This document shows, piece after piece, positions 16,092 through 28,059 of a DNA stretch of 64,000 nucleotides. This stretch comes from Novosphingobium sediminis (lineage in GTDB: Bacteria > Pseudomonadota > Alphaproteobacteria > Sphingomonadales > Sphingomonadaceae): contig NZ_BJYR01000016.1 in the NCBI RefSeq assembly GCF_007991615.1, forward strand, positions 1-64,000, written 5' to 3'. Below the pieces are notes generated by a model. It did not search any database. It had not been told where the DNA came from and saw only the letters and a program-made list of their open reading frames with translations. Numbering within the stretch: the first letter of the stretch is position 1; every line of letters begins with the position of its first letter. The translations under genes and the position numbers were made by a program.

Positions 16092-18218
16092 CTAGGCTCC
16101 CGGCGCAGGGCCGGCCGGGACCGGGGCGGCGGGAGTAGGCGCGGCGGCTGGAGCGGGGGTTTCTGCTGGGGCAGGGGTCGCCTCAGGTTCGGGCGCGGGC
16201 GGCGCAGCATCGGTCTGCGCGGCGGTGGGTTCGGCGGCGGGGGCGTTGTCGGCTTCGACTGCCTCGGCGGCCTGTTCCTCGTCGGGCGCCTTGGGCGCGG
16301 TGGCGCCGAACTTGGCGGCATAGGCGTTGTACTTGGCGGCCATGCGCTGCTGGACGTTGCCGCCCCATTCCTTCTCATAGCCTTCAAGCACTTCCATCGC
16401 CTTGGCGCGGTCGAACAGGAAGGTCATCACATCGCGCGCGATGGGATAGGCCGCGCCCGAACCGCCGCCGTGCTCGATGGCAACGGCGCAGGCATAGCGC
16501 GGCTTGTCGAACGGGGCGAAGCAGATGAAGTGGCCGTGGTCGCGGTGCTTCCACAGGCCGCCCTTGCCGTTGCCGATGTTGAGCCCGACGACTTGCGCGG
16601 TGCCGGTCTTGCCGGCCATCTGCACGCCCTCAATCGGGATGCGCGCCTTGCCGGCGGTGCCCCGCCCGTTGACGACTTCGTTCATCGCGGCGTGGATGAT
16701 ATCGAGATGGTCCTGCCGGATGCCGAGCGATGGCGCACGCGGCGCGTGTCGGTCCATCAGCAAGCGCGGGGTGAGTTGCAGGCCCGAGGCAAGACGCGAG
16801 GCCATGACCGCCTGCTGCAGCGGATTGACCAGCATGTAGCCCTGGCCGATCGTGGCGTTCACCGTATCATAGATCGCCCATTCCTTGCCGTACTTGCGCT
16901 GCTTCCACGCAGGATCGGGCACCGTGCCATAGGATTGGCCGGGGTAGGGCATCGGGAATTCCTGCCCAAGCCCCAGCCGCCGCGCCATGGCGGCGATGCG
17001 GTCCATGCCGATCTGCTGGGCGAAGTGATAGAAATAGACGTCGCAGGACTGGTAGATGCCCTTCGACATGTTGGTGGTGCCGTGGCCGCGGTGGTTCCAG
17101 CAGTGGAACACGCGGTTGCCAACGCGTAGTCCGCCCGCGCAGCCCACGCTGGCTTCGGGATCGAGCCCGGCCTCGAGAAACGAGAGCGCCACCATCGGCT
17201 TGACGGTGGAGCCCGGCGGATAGAGCCCGCGCAGCACCTTGTTGCGCAAGGGTACGTGGTCATCCTCCGAGAGCATCTTCCATTCGATGCGGCCGATGCC
17301 GTCGGCAAAACTGTTGGGATCGTAGCTGGGCATCGAGACCATGGCGAGCAGATCGCCGGTCGCGCAGTCCATCACCACGACCGAGCCGGATTCGAGGCCG
17401 ATGCGGCGTGCGGCGTAGTCCTGCAGCGCAGCGTCGATGGTGAGTTGGATAGGCTTTCCCGGCACATCCTCACGCGTGCCGAGATCGCGCACGACGCGCC
17501 CGCCCGCCGTCGCCTCCACCCGCCTTGCGCCGGGCACGCCGCGCAGGCGCTCCTCGAAATGCTTTTCGAGGCCGTCCTTGCCGATCTTGAAGCCCGGCGT
17601 GATGAGGAGCGGGTTGTGTTCCTTGAGGTAGTCGTCTGCCGACGCGGGGCCGACATAGCCGACCAGATGGCCGACCGCCGCGCCGGTTGGATAATAGCGC
17701 GAGAAGCCGCGCTGCGGGATCACGCCGGGAAGTTCGGGCAGGCGCACGCTGACGGCGGCGAACTTGTCCCAATCGAGGTTCGAAGCGACCTCGACCGGCT
17801 GGAAACCGCGTGCCTTCTCGAGCTTGTCCTTGATGTCGCTGACGCGGTCGGCGGTGAGGCCGAGGAGCTTTGACAGCGTGCTGAGCGTGGCATCGGCATC
17901 GACCACCCGGTCGGGCACGAGATCGACGCGGAAATCGGCGCGATTGGCGGCGAGCGGCGCGCCGGTGCGGTCGATCACCCAGCCGCGCCGGGGCGGGATC
18001 AGCGTGAGGTTGACGCGGTTGCTTTCAGAGGCCGCGCGGTACTTGGCGTTTTCCGCGACGGCCAGCCAGGTCAGCCGCCCGGCCAGCAGCAGACCGACGC
18101 TCGCCTGCGCCATGCCCAGCACGAACGTGCGCCGCTCGAACGAATGCGTCAGCTGTGCGCCGGTGACCGGCAGCGGCTTCGTCTGTTTGGACCAGGGCCA
18201 TGCCCACTTCTGGCGCAC
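16092..18218 (-). CDS. mrdA: Penicillin-binding protein 2 with Ala/Pro-rich tail
   Basis: A protein of about 708 residues from a GTG start at 18218. No in-frame ATG is available there, and the open frame beyond runs over mreD. It is the elongation-specific transpeptidase that crosslinks peptidoglycan with RodA. It has an N-terminal membrane anchor (about residues 35-55), the PBP dimer domain, then the catalytic domain with GSTVK (Ser337, Lys340), SCD (391-393) and KTGTA (Lys537). The last 70 or so residues are a low-complexity tail of Ala, Pro, Glu and Thr, absent from E. coli PBP2. It starts 5 bases after the mreD stop. Confidence 0.93.
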   Translation of the reverse strand: MRQKWAWPWSKQTKPLPVTGAQLTHSFERRTFVLGMAQASVGLLLAGRLTWLAVAENAKYRAASESNRVNLTLIPPRRGWVIDRTGAPLAANRADFRVDLVPDRVVDADATLSTLSKLLGLTADRVSDIKDKLEKARGFQPVEVASNLDWDKFAAVSVRLPELPGVIPQRGFSRYYPTGAAVGHLVGYVGPASADDYLKEHNPLLITPGFKIGKDGLEKHFEERLRGVPGARRVEATAGGRVVRDLGTREDVPGKPIQLTIDAALQDYAARRIGLESGSVVVMDCATGDLLAMVSMPSYDPNSFADGIGRIEWKMLSEDDHVPLRNKVLRGLYPPGSTVKPMVALSFLEAGLDPEASVGCAGGLRVGNRVFHCWNHRGHGTTNMSKGIYQSCDVYFYHFAQQIGMDRIAAMARRLGLGQEFPMPYPGQSYGTVPDPAWKQRKYGKEWAIYDTVNATIGQGYMLVNPLQQAVMASRLASGLQLTPRLLMDRHAPRAPSLGIRQDHLDIIHAAMNEVVNGRGTAGKARIPIEGVQMAGKTGTAQVVGLNIGNGKGGLWKHRDHGHFICFAPFDKPRYACAVAIEHGGGSGAAYPIARDVMTFLFDRAKAMEVLEGYEKEWGGNVQQRMAAKYNAYAAKFGATAPKAPDEEQAAEAVEADNAPAAEPTAAQTDAAPPAPEPEATPAPAETPAPAAAPTPAAPVPAGPAPGA

Positions 18219-18223
18219 CGGGA

Positions 18224-18796
18224 TCAGACCGTCCGCAGGGGGAGGAGGCGAACGCGGTCCAGCAGCGCGACGGCCCGTGTCACCAGCGGGTAGAGCGCCA
18301 GCGTGACGAGGAGCTGCGGGCCGATCACCAGAGGCAGCGGATAGGCGGCGGCAAGGCCCGCGATCCCTGCCGAGAGCACAAGGTAAGCGGCCATCAGCAT
18401 GCTGGCGACGGCCCAGTCCTGCACGAAGCTGCGCCAAAGCAGGCGGTTATCGACGGTGTCCATGACCAGCATCGCGGCAGACCATAGCACGATCCCACAG
18501 CCAAATGGCTGGCCGCTGTAGAGATCGTCGAATGCGCCGAGCGGGAGGCCAGCCCACAGCGGCAGGAGGCTGGGGCGCAGCATGCGCCAGGCAAGGAACA
18601 CCATGAACGCGAGCGGGGGCAGGACCGGCGCAGAGGCAATCACCGGCGAAAAGGCGGCAAGCGAGGCGAGCATCACCGAGACCCACGGCAGGCCCGAGGC
18701 GAGCAGCGGCGAGGGCGCGCGGTTGATGCGCTGGCGGACGAGTTCTTCCGGCCGCATCGGGATGCTGGGCAGATCGGGCAGCCGGGGAAACGGCAT
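18224..18796 (-). CDS. mreD: Rod-shape-determining protein MreD
   Basis: A 190-residue hydrophobic protein with five or six membrane segments, matching MreD in position and size more than in sequence, because the family is poorly conserved. It is part of the elongasome and connects MreC with the RodA/PBP2 synthase. The segment LPLGAFDDLYSGQPFGCGI is typical of MreD, in which an acidic residue after GxxxD lies in the membrane. Its ATG overlaps the mreC stop by one base (TGATG), and mrdA starts 5 bases after its stop, so the genes are cotranscribed. Confidence 0.9.
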   Translation of the reverse strand: MPFPRLPDLPSIPMRPEELVRQRINRAPSPLLASGLPWVSVMLASLAAFSPVIASAPVLPPLAFMVFLAWRMLRPSLLPLWAGLPLGAFDDLYSGQPFGCGIVLWSAAMLVMDTVDNRLLWRSFVQDWAVASMLMAAYLVLSAGIAGLAAAYPLPLVIGPQLLVTLALYPLVTRAVALLDRVRLLPLRTV

Positions 18797-19716
18797 CAGT
18801 TGCCCCCTCCCGCCTCACTGGCTTCGGGCGCGGGGCCGGCGGCCTGCTGGCTGGCGCCGAGCGCGGTCACGGCGGTGGGCTGGAATACGGGCAGCACCAC
18901 CACGAAATCGGCATCGGCCGGGTCGCTGGCCAAGTGGCCCACGCCGCCATCATGGAGCACTTCGGTGACGACCGCGACCGGAATGCCCGGCGGATAGAGC
19001 CCGCCCGAACCCGAGGTCACGAAGACGTCGCCGCGTTTCAGCGGGTTCATGCCCATGTTGAGCAGGCGAATCGCGATGCGGCCATCGGACTTGCCCTCGA
19101 CAAATGCGGGCAGGCCATCACGCGCGCGGCGAACGGGCACCACGTTTTCGGGATCGGTCACCAAGAGCACGCGCGCCGTACCGGGGCCGGCTTCGATCAC
19201 CCGGCCGATGAGGCCCGCGGATGAGCGCACCGGCTGACCGGGGCGCACGCCCTGTGCGGCGCCGGCGGAGAGCACGGCAAAGCGCCGCGCGCTCGATGCG
19301 GTCGATCCGATCAAGCGCGCCGCGGCAATCGGCTTGACCGCCGGATCGACGATGCCGAGCAGCGCCTTCAGCCGCCGGTTTTCGCCTTCCAATGCCTGCA
19401 TGGTGAACGCGTTGGCGCGCGCAGCGGCCACTTCGCGGGTGAGCGCGGCGTTTTGCCGTCCTGCCTGGAAATAGGCACCGATGGCGGAGATGACGCTCTG
19501 GCCTGCCGCGCGGGTTTCGGCCCCGGCTTCACCTGCAGGGCGGGCAATCTCGCTCGCCGCGCCGCGCACCGAGCTGAACGCCTGAGGATTGACGATGCTG
19601 ACGATCAGCATGGCCACGCCCGCAAGGAACCCGGCCACGGCGATGACGTAGCCGGTGAAGATCCCGTATTGCGCCCTGCGCGAAAAGCCCGGGCGCCGGT
19701 CTGGCGACCGCGCCAT
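18796..19716 (-). CDS. mreC: Rod-shape-determining protein MreC
   Basis: A 306-residue periplasmic protein anchored by one N-terminal membrane helix (about residues 17-38). A coiled coil follows (ENRRLKALLGI region), then the beta-rich MreC domain with GVRPGQPV, GLIGRV, LLVTDPENVVPVRR and GDVFVTSGSGGLYPPGIPV. MreC is the scaffold that activates PBP2 and organises the MreB elongation complex. The C-terminal 35 residues are Pro/Ala-rich. It lies 51 bases downstream of mreB and overlaps mreD by one base. Confidence 0.95.
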   Translation of the reverse strand: MARSPDRRPGFSRRAQYGIFTGYVIAVAGFLAGVAMLIVSIVNPQAFSSVRGAASEIARPAGEAGAETRAAGQSVISAIGAYFQAGRQNAALTREVAAARANAFTMQALEGENRRLKALLGIVDPAVKPIAAARLIGSTASSARRFAVLSAGAAQGVRPGQPVRSSAGLIGRVIEAGPGTARVLLVTDPENVVPVRRARDGLPAFVEGKSDGRIAIRLLNMGMNPLKRGDVFVTSGSGGLYPPGIPVAVVTEVLHDGGVGHLASDPADADFVVVLPVFQPTAVTALGASQQAAGPAPEASEAGGGN

Positions 19717-19766
19717 CTAGCAACCCTTCTTCGTTATGCGACCTGCCGTTCCGCAGCTGTGCGGCA

Positions 19767-22817
<3,051 letters not shown>

Positions 22818-22818
<1 letters not shown>

Positions 22819-23267
22819 TGCGGCGAATTGCTCTTGGATCGGTGTTCCTGCTGGCCGCCTGTGGCCCGGGCGCGCCGCCGCCGCCGCCGCCCGCGACGAC
22901 GATCCAGCCCGAACCGATCACCTATCCCGATATCAAGGATAACGAACTCTATGGTGCCGGCTGCAACTTCACGCCCGAAGGCGGCGGCATGTCCGCGCTG
23001 GTGCTGGCGCAGGAGGGTGAGGCGATCATCAAGGTCAAGGGCAAGATTGAGCACATCCCGGCCGACAAGAAGAGCCAGATCCTCCCCGAAACCGCCCGCA
23101 CCCGCTATCTTGGGCCAGACCGCATTGTGCTCATCGCGCCGCTGCCCGATGCCAAGCCGATCGAGAACGGCGTGGTCAAGACCCTCGCGACCAGCCTCAC
23201 GATCATGGACCCGCAAGGCCGGATCCAGTTCTTCGCCAAGGGCGTGGTGCAGTGCAAACCGATGTGA
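22818..23267 (+). CDS. Small lipoprotein downstream of mutL
   Basis: A 149-residue protein. The ATG at 22818 overlaps the mutL stop; a GGGAGG site at 22807-22812 is 5 bases away and favours it over the ATG at 22815. The N-terminus is a lipoprotein signal (MRRIALGSVFLLAACG) with lipobox LAAC, then a run of prolines. The mature part has a Cys pair (one in YGAGCNF, one near the C-terminus in VVQCKPM) that could form a disulphide. No family is recognised. Overlap with mutL suggests cotranscription; the functional link is unclear. Confidence 0.8.
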
Positions 23268-23271
23268 GCGG

Positions 23272-23682
23272 CTAGAGCAATCGGCCCATGCTGATGTGGT
23301 CTTCCACGCTGAAGCCCAGTTCCTTGTAGAATTCGATTACCGCCGCATTGGTGCTGCGCACCTGCAGGTTGATCTTGGGGCAGCCGAGTGCCCGCAGCGC
23401 CGCCTCCGCTGTCTCCACCAGCGCAGTGCCGATCCCGCGTCGCTTGGCCGACTGGCGCACGGCGACCGAATAGAGCCAGCCGCGGTGGCCATCGTAACCC
23501 GCCATGATCGAGCCGATGACCTCGCCGTGCTCGACCGCGACGAACAGCAGGTCGTCGTTCATCGCGAGCTTGGCGGGAACCGATTGCTCGGCGCGGTTGC
23601 GCGGCGGATCCTTCGGGAAGGCCTCGCGCCAAAGGGCGTCCAGCCCGGCGAAATCCGCCGCTTGGTAGGGCCGGATTTCCAT
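23272..23682 (-). CDS. GNAT-family N-acetyltransferase
   Basis: A 136-residue single-domain GNAT protein. Motif A for acetyl-CoA binding is visible as VRQSAKRRGIGTALVE (RxxGxG/A), preceded by a strand RGWLYSVAV; the C-terminal strand pair with NAAVIEFYKELGF is typical. The substrate cannot be predicted; similar small GNATs resemble RimI/YpeA acetyltransferases. It converges with the preceding lipoprotein gene (4 bases between stops) and lies 11 bases downstream of the MaoC gene on the same strand, so the two may be cotranscribed. Confidence 0.85.
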   Translation of the reverse strand: MEIRPYQAADFAGLDALWREAFPKDPPRNRAEQSVPAKLAMNDDLLFVAVEHGEVIGSIMAGYDGHRGWLYSVAVRQSAKRRGIGTALVETAEAALRALGCPKINLQVRSTNAAVIEFYKELGFSVEDHISMGRLL

Positions 23683-23693
23683 GGGCCGTCCGC

Positions 23694-24152
23694 TCAGTCT
23701 GTCCCTGCCGGATCGCGCGTCGCGACGAGGCCGAGCGCCTTGAAGCTCATCACCAGTTCGTCGTTCTGGTTGAACACGCGCGTCTCGCCCTTGATGATGC
23801 CCATTTCCGGCCGCGTCTTGCTGCGGCGCTTTTCGAGCAGCGTGTTCTCGCAGCGCAGCGTGTCACCCGGATAGACGGGCTTGATCCAGCGCAGTTCGTC
23901 AATGCCGGGCGAGCCGAGGCCGGCCTGCTTGTTGTTGAGCAGATTGGCCACCGTCATCGACATCGTCATCGCGGCGGTGTGCCAGCCGCTCGCGGAAAGC
24001 CGGCCGAAATGCGTCGCGGCGGCGGCCTCGTCGTCGAGGTGGAAGGCCTGCGGATCGTACTTCTTCGCGAACTCGATCACTTCCTCGCGCGTCACGTCAT
24101 AGTGACCGAACTTGGTCACCCTGCCGACTTCAAGATCCTCGTAATACTGCAT
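23694..24152 (-). CDS. MaoC-like hot-dog dehydratase
   Basis: A 152-residue MaoC-family protein, the fold used by (R)-specific enoyl-CoA hydratases. The segment KYDPQAFHLDDEAA followed by FGRLSASGWHTA is the family's catalytic region, with the Asp/His positions expected for water addition to an enoyl-CoA. A later LRCENTLLEKRRSKTRP strand pair completes the hot-dog. The substrate is unknown; stand-alone MaoC proteins serve in fatty-acid or polyhydroxyalkanoate metabolism. It starts 12 bases after the ychF stop, on the same strand. Confidence 0.85.
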   Translation of the reverse strand: MQYYEDLEVGRVTKFGHYDVTREEVIEFAKKYDPQAFHLDDEAAAATHFGRLSASGWHTAAMTMSMTVANLLNNKQAGLGSPGIDELRWIKPVYPGDTLRCENTLLEKRRSKTRPEMGIIKGETRVFNQNDELVMSFKALGLVATRDPAGTD

Positions 24153-24164
24153 TAGTCCAATACC

Positions 24165-25265
24165 TTATACGTTGAACTTGAAGTGCATGACATCGCCGTC
24201 GCGCACCACGTATTCCTTGCCTTCCTGCCGCAGCTTGCCCGCATCGCGCGCCGCCGCTTCGCCGCCGAGCGTCACGAAGTCCTCATAGGCGATGGTTTCG
24301 GCGCGGATGAAGCCGCGCTGCATGTCGGAGTGGATCTCGCCCGCTGCCTCGGGCGCCTTGGCCCCGGCGTGGACCGTCCAGGCACGTGCTTCCTTGGGCC
24401 CGACGGTGAAAAACGTCAGGAGGTGGAGGAGGTCGTATCCGGCGCGGATGATCTTGGCGAGGCCGGCTTCTTCCAGCCCCAGCGCGCTCAGGAATTCGGC
24501 GCGGTCTTCCACCGGCATGGTCACGATATCGGCCTCGATCGCGGCGGAGACGATCACCGCGTTGGCGCCTTCGGCCTTGGCTTTCGCAAACACGCGCGCG
24601 GAGAAATCGTTGCCGGTCGCGGCGGCCTCTTCCTCGACGTTGCACACGTAGAGCACCGGCTTGGCTGTGATCAGCTGCGCCTGCGCAAACACGCGAGCTT
24701 CTTCATCGTCCTTCGGCACGGTCAGGCGCGCGGGCTTGCCCTCGCGCAGCAGATCGAGCGCCTGGCCGAGGACGGAGGCGGTGATCTTCGCTTCCTTGTC
24801 GCCCTGCGCGGCCTTCTTCTGCGCAGCGGGAACCCGCTTTTCGAGGCTTTCGAGGTCCGAAAGCATCAGCTCGGTCTCGACCGTCTCTGCGTCCGAGATC
24901 GGATCGACCTTGTTGTCGACATGCTGGATATCGGCGTTCTCGAAGCAGCGCAGCACGTGAACGATGGCGTCCACCTCGCGGATGTTGCCGAGGAACTGGT
25001 TGCCGAGGCCTTCGCCCTTGGATGCCCCGCGCACGAGCCCGGCGATATCGACGAAGCCCAGCTGGGTCGGGATGATCTTCTGGCTGCCCGCAATACGCGC
25101 CAGTTCATCGAGCCGGGGATCAGGCACGCCCACGTTGCCGATGTTCGGCTCGATCGTGCAGAACGGATAGTTCGCCGCCTGCGCCGCCTGCGTCTCGGTC
25201 AGCGCGTTGAACAGCGTCGACTTGCCCACGTTCGGCAGCCCGACAATCCCGCAGCGAAAACCCAT
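24165..25265 (-). CDS. ychF: Redox-responsive ATPase YchF (Obg family)
   Basis: A 366-residue protein from ATG 25265 ([20 protein letters not shown]). The G1 P-loop is GLPNVGKST and G3 is DIAGLVRGA. The NxxE-type G4 motif is seen as CNVEEE, which gives this family its preference for ATP over GTP. A coiled-coil hairpin occupies the middle, and the C-terminal TGS domain contains [17 protein letters not shown] and the terminal [13 protein letters not shown]. It binds ribosomes and takes part in stress responses. A long open frame before the start is not coding. Confidence 0.97.
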   Translation of the reverse strand: MGFRCGIVGLPNVGKSTLFNALTETQAAQAANYPFCTIEPNIGNVGVPDPRLDELARIAGSQKIIPTQLGFVDIAGLVRGASKGEGLGNQFLGNIREVDAIVHVLRCFENADIQHVDNKVDPISDAETVETELMLSDLESLEKRVPAAQKKAAQGDKEAKITASVLGQALDLLREGKPARLTVPKDDEEARVFAQAQLITAKPVLYVCNVEEEAAATGNDFSARVFAKAKAEGANAVIVSAAIEADIVTMPVEDRAEFLSALGLEEAGLAKIIRAGYDLLHLLTFFTVGPKEARAWTVHAGAKAPEAAGEIHSDMQRGFIRAETIAYEDFVTLGGEAAARDAGKLRQEGKEYVVRDGDVMHFKFNV

Positions 25266-25373
25266 GTACTGATCCCTTGTCCATCGCAGCGGGCGAAAGA
25301 AGGATGGCTTGCCCGATGCCGTGATGCGCGCGATGGTATCGCTTGGGCACAAGGTCAAGGGGGCGTAGGCGAT

Positions 25374-26354
25374 ATGCGGCGTTGGATGGTGTTGCTGGTG
25401 GCGGCGCTCACGGTGCTGGGCGGCGGCGGGGCGCGGGCGGCAGAGAGCCCTGCACACACGGCACAGAGCGTGAAGGTGACAACGCTTTCGACCATGCTCA
25501 CTGACTATGTAGGGCTCGGTGAGTGGGGCTATTCGGCGCTGATCGAGATCGATGGGCGGCGCATCCTGTTCGATACAGGTGGCAACCCCGATGTCGTGCT
25601 CAAGAATGCCGAGGCGTTGAAGATCGATCTCTCGACGGTCGAGGACGTGGTGATCTCGCACTTCCACGATGACCACACCAGCGGCCTCATCACCCTGCGC
25701 AAGGCGCTGATGGCGAAGAATCCGAGCGCGCTTTCCCATCTCTACGTGGGTGAGGGGATCTTCGAGCCGCGCTTTAGCAAGGATGGCAAGGGCGAGACGG
25801 AAAACGGCTTTCCGGCGCTTGCCAGGGCCTATCTCGATACCGGAGGGCGCATCCAGCAGCTGTCCGGTCCGGCGGAGATTGCCACGGGCGTCTGGCTGAC
25901 GGGGCCGGTGCCGCGCGGCCACGCCGAGACGAACTGGAACCCGGGCCTGTTCGTGAAGACCGGCGGGCAGCTTTCGCCCGATACGCTGCGCGAGGACACG
26001 TCGCTGGTGATCGAGACTGCGCAGGGCGTGGTGATCGTGACGGGCTGCGGGCATGCCGGGATCATGAACATTGCCGATGATGCAAAGGCGATCACCGGCG
26101 ATGCCCGTATCCATGCGGTGATCGGCGGCATCCACTTGTTCGGCAAGCCAGACGCCGTGCTGGTCGAGACCGCGGGCCGGCTCAAGGGCCTTGCCTACCT
26201 GTTTGCCGCGCATTGCACCGGGATCGAGGCCACGTTCCGCTTGCGCGAATTGCTCGGTCTCAACCGCAAGACGGCGGTGGTCGCGGCGGTGGGATCGAGC
26301 TTCACGCTGGGCCAGGGGATCGAGGCGGGCCATATTGCCGGTTGGGCCGGCTAA
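25374..26354 (+). CDS. Secreted metallo-beta-lactamase-fold hydrolase
   Basis: A 326-residue protein from ATG 25374; the open frame upstream is the shadow of ychF. A cleavable signal peptide (MRRWMVLLVAALTVLGGGGARA) sends it to the periplasm. The metal motif SHFHDDHTSG (HxHxDH) follows a strand ending in FDTGG, and the later motifs VTGCGHAGIMN and GGIHLF supply further ligands. The order and the GCGHAG segment resemble the 7,8-dihydropterin-6-methyl-4-(beta-D-ribofuranosyl)aminobenzene-phosphate-synthase-like MBL group, but the substrate is not predictable. It diverges from ychF across 108 bases. Confidence 0.88.
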   Translation: MRRWMVLLVAALTVLGGGGARAAESPAHTAQSVKVTTLSTMLTDYVGLGEWGYSALIEIDGRRILFDTGGNPDVVLKNAEALKIDLSTVEDVVISHFHDDHTSGLITLRKALMAKNPSALSHLYVGEGIFEPRFSKDGKGETENGFPALARAYLDTGGRIQQLSGPAEIATGVWLTGPVPRGHAETNWNPGLFVKTGGQLSPDTLREDTSLVIETAQGVVIVTGCGHAGIMNIADDAKAITGDARIHAVIGGIHLFGKPDAVLVETAGRLKGLAYLFAAHCTGIEATFRLRELLGLNRKTAVVAAVGSSFTLGQGIEAGHIAGWAG

Positions 26355-26459
26355 GTTCACATCCTCTTCACCAAACCTTCAAGGGTTGCCGGTTAGGTCC
26401 GTTCCGAATGTAATGCCCGGCGTGAACCATGCGCGCTGGGCGCCAAAGGAAGCGTCCTG

Positions 26460-27989
26460 ATGAACCGGAAAGTCCCCTCAACCCTTGCGCTGTCGGCCCT
26501 TGCGATTGCGTTGATGATGGGTGGCTGCGGAGCCGATCCCAAGGCTGCCGCCGCCAAGGCGCGCACCGAATATGCCGCGCACAATTACCTCGCCGCGCAG
26601 ACCGATCTTGCGACGGCGATGGCGGCCAATCCCAATGATGCCAATCTGATCGAACTCCACGCCCGAAATGCGCTGGCCATGGGCGACGGCATCGCGGCAG
26701 GGGCCAGCCTTGAAAAGCTGGCAAACCTCAAGAAGCCTGACGACTTCAACCGGTTGATTGCCGAAGCCGCGTTGCTGCGCGGACAGACGCAGGAAGCGCT
26801 CACCGCGCTTGGCGATGACAAGTCCGCTGCCGGTCTGCGCCTTCGCGGACTCGCGCTGCTGTCGCAGGACAACAAGGCCGGGGCGGAGCAGGCTTTTCTG
26901 GCCGCGTTGGCCACGGACCCGAAGCACGCGCCGACCCTTGCCAGCCTTGCGCGGCTCAAGCTGTTGAACGGCGATACAGCAACTGCCCGCAGCCTGACCG
27001 ATCAGGCGCTTGCAGCAGATGGCAGCCTGCTTGATGCCATGCTTGTCGATGGTCAGGTCGCCACGGCTGAAGGGCAGCTGGGCAAGGCGCTTGCCGCCTA
27101 TGCCAAGGCGGGCAAGGAATACCCGGGCAATCTCCCCGCGCTTACCGGGCAGGCAGGACTTCTGGGCGATCTTGGACGGACCGACGAACTGGCGGCGCTG
27201 CTGTCCAGCTTCCAGGGTGTGACCACCGATGGCACGCTCGCCTATCTCAAGGCGCGGCTTGCCTCGGCCAAGGGCGATTGGACTGCCACCCGCGATATCC
27301 TTCAGGCCAGCGAGGACAAGCTCAAGGACCGCGATGACGCGCAGGTGCTCTATGCACAGGCGCTCACCCACATCGGGCAGCCGGAGCAGGCCCGCGCGCG
27401 GCTCGCGCCGATGCTTGCGCGCCATCCTGAAAGCGTTGTGTTGCGGCGCGAGCTCGGCAAGGCGCAGCTTGCCGGCGGCGATGCGGGCGGCGCGGTGCAG
27501 ACGCTGACGCCGTTCGCGCGGAGCCAGACTGCCAGCGTGGAAGACCTGCGCCTGCTTGCCAAGGCAGCCGAGGCAGCCGGCGATTCCAACGCGGCCTTCT
27601 TTGCCGCCCGCGCGCGCTATCCTTCGCCGCAATCGCTCGGGCAGGCATTAAGCGCCGCTGATGCGGCGATGAAGGCCAGCAACTGGGGCAACGCGATCAC
27701 CGCCTACGAGCAGATTCTCGCGCTGACCGATGGTCGCAGCCCGCTGGTGCTCAACAACATGGCCTGGGCGCAGGCGCAGGTCGGCAACAAGGACAAGGCG
27801 CTGCAGTTTGCCCAGCGCGCCATTCAGGTCGCGCCGGAGGATCCCTCGATCATGGATACGCTCGGCTGGCTGCTCTTCCAGAGTGGCAGCAACCAGGACC
27901 GCGCGCTCGATCTGCTCCGCCGCGCCGCGCAGAAGGCGCCGCAGAACCCGACGATCGCCAAGCACCTCGCCGAAGCGCAGCGCGGCTGA
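26460..27989 (+). CDS. TPR lipoprotein, PEP-CTERM system type (copy 1)
   Basis: A 509-residue protein with a lipoprotein signal (ALAIALMMGGCGAD; Cys near residue 23) followed by tandem tetratricopeptide repeats over almost its whole length, for example ARTEYAAHNYLAAQTDL and MAWAQAQVGNKDKALQFAQR near the C-terminus. It resembles PrsT-like lipoproteins that accompany PEP-CTERM/exosortase systems, where they are thought to help assemble exported polymers or proteins. It has the same layout as the gene at 28980 and is probably its paralogue. It converges with a PEP-CTERM gene across a strong terminator. Confidence 0.85.
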   Translation: MNRKVPSTLALSALAIALMMGGCGADPKAAAAKARTEYAAHNYLAAQTDLATAMAANPNDANLIELHARNALAMGDGIAAGASLEKLANLKKPDDFNRLIAEAALLRGQTQEALTALGDDKSAAGLRLRGLALLSQDNKAGAEQAFLAALATDPKHAPTLASLARLKLLNGDTATARSLTDQALAADGSLLDAMLVDGQVATAEGQLGKALAAYAKAGKEYPGNLPALTGQAGLLGDLGRTDELAALLSSFQGVTTDGTLAYLKARLASAKGDWTATRDILQASEDKLKDRDDAQVLYAQALTHIGQPEQARARLAPMLARHPESVVLRRELGKAQLAGGDAGGAVQTLTPFARSQTASVEDLRLLAKAAEAAGDSNAAFFAARARYPSPQSLGQALSAADAAMKASNWGNAITAYEQILALTDGRSPLVLNNMAWAQAQVGNKDKALQFAQRAIQVAPEDPSIMDTLGWLLFQSGSNQDRALDLLRRAAQKAPQNPTIAKHLAEAQRG

Positions 27990-27998
27990 TCCATGCAA

Positions 27999-28030
27999 GA
28001 AGGGCCCCGACCGCAAGGTCGGAGCCCTTT
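27999..28030. terminator. Bidirectional hairpin terminator
   Basis: The inverted repeat AAGGGCCCCGACC / GGTCGGAGCCCTT has a GCAA loop and one mismatch, and lies in the 70 bases between two convergent genes. A T-rich CATTTTTG follows on the plus strand. It probably ends transcription from both sides. Confidence 0.75.
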
Positions 28031-28059
28031 CGCATTTTTGGGGCTCAGGTAGTCGAGGC

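Noticed and set aside
24183-25373. Plus-strand frame opposite ychF leading into the MBL gene
   Set aside because: It is a shadow of ychF; the MBL gene has its own start with a signal peptide at 25374.
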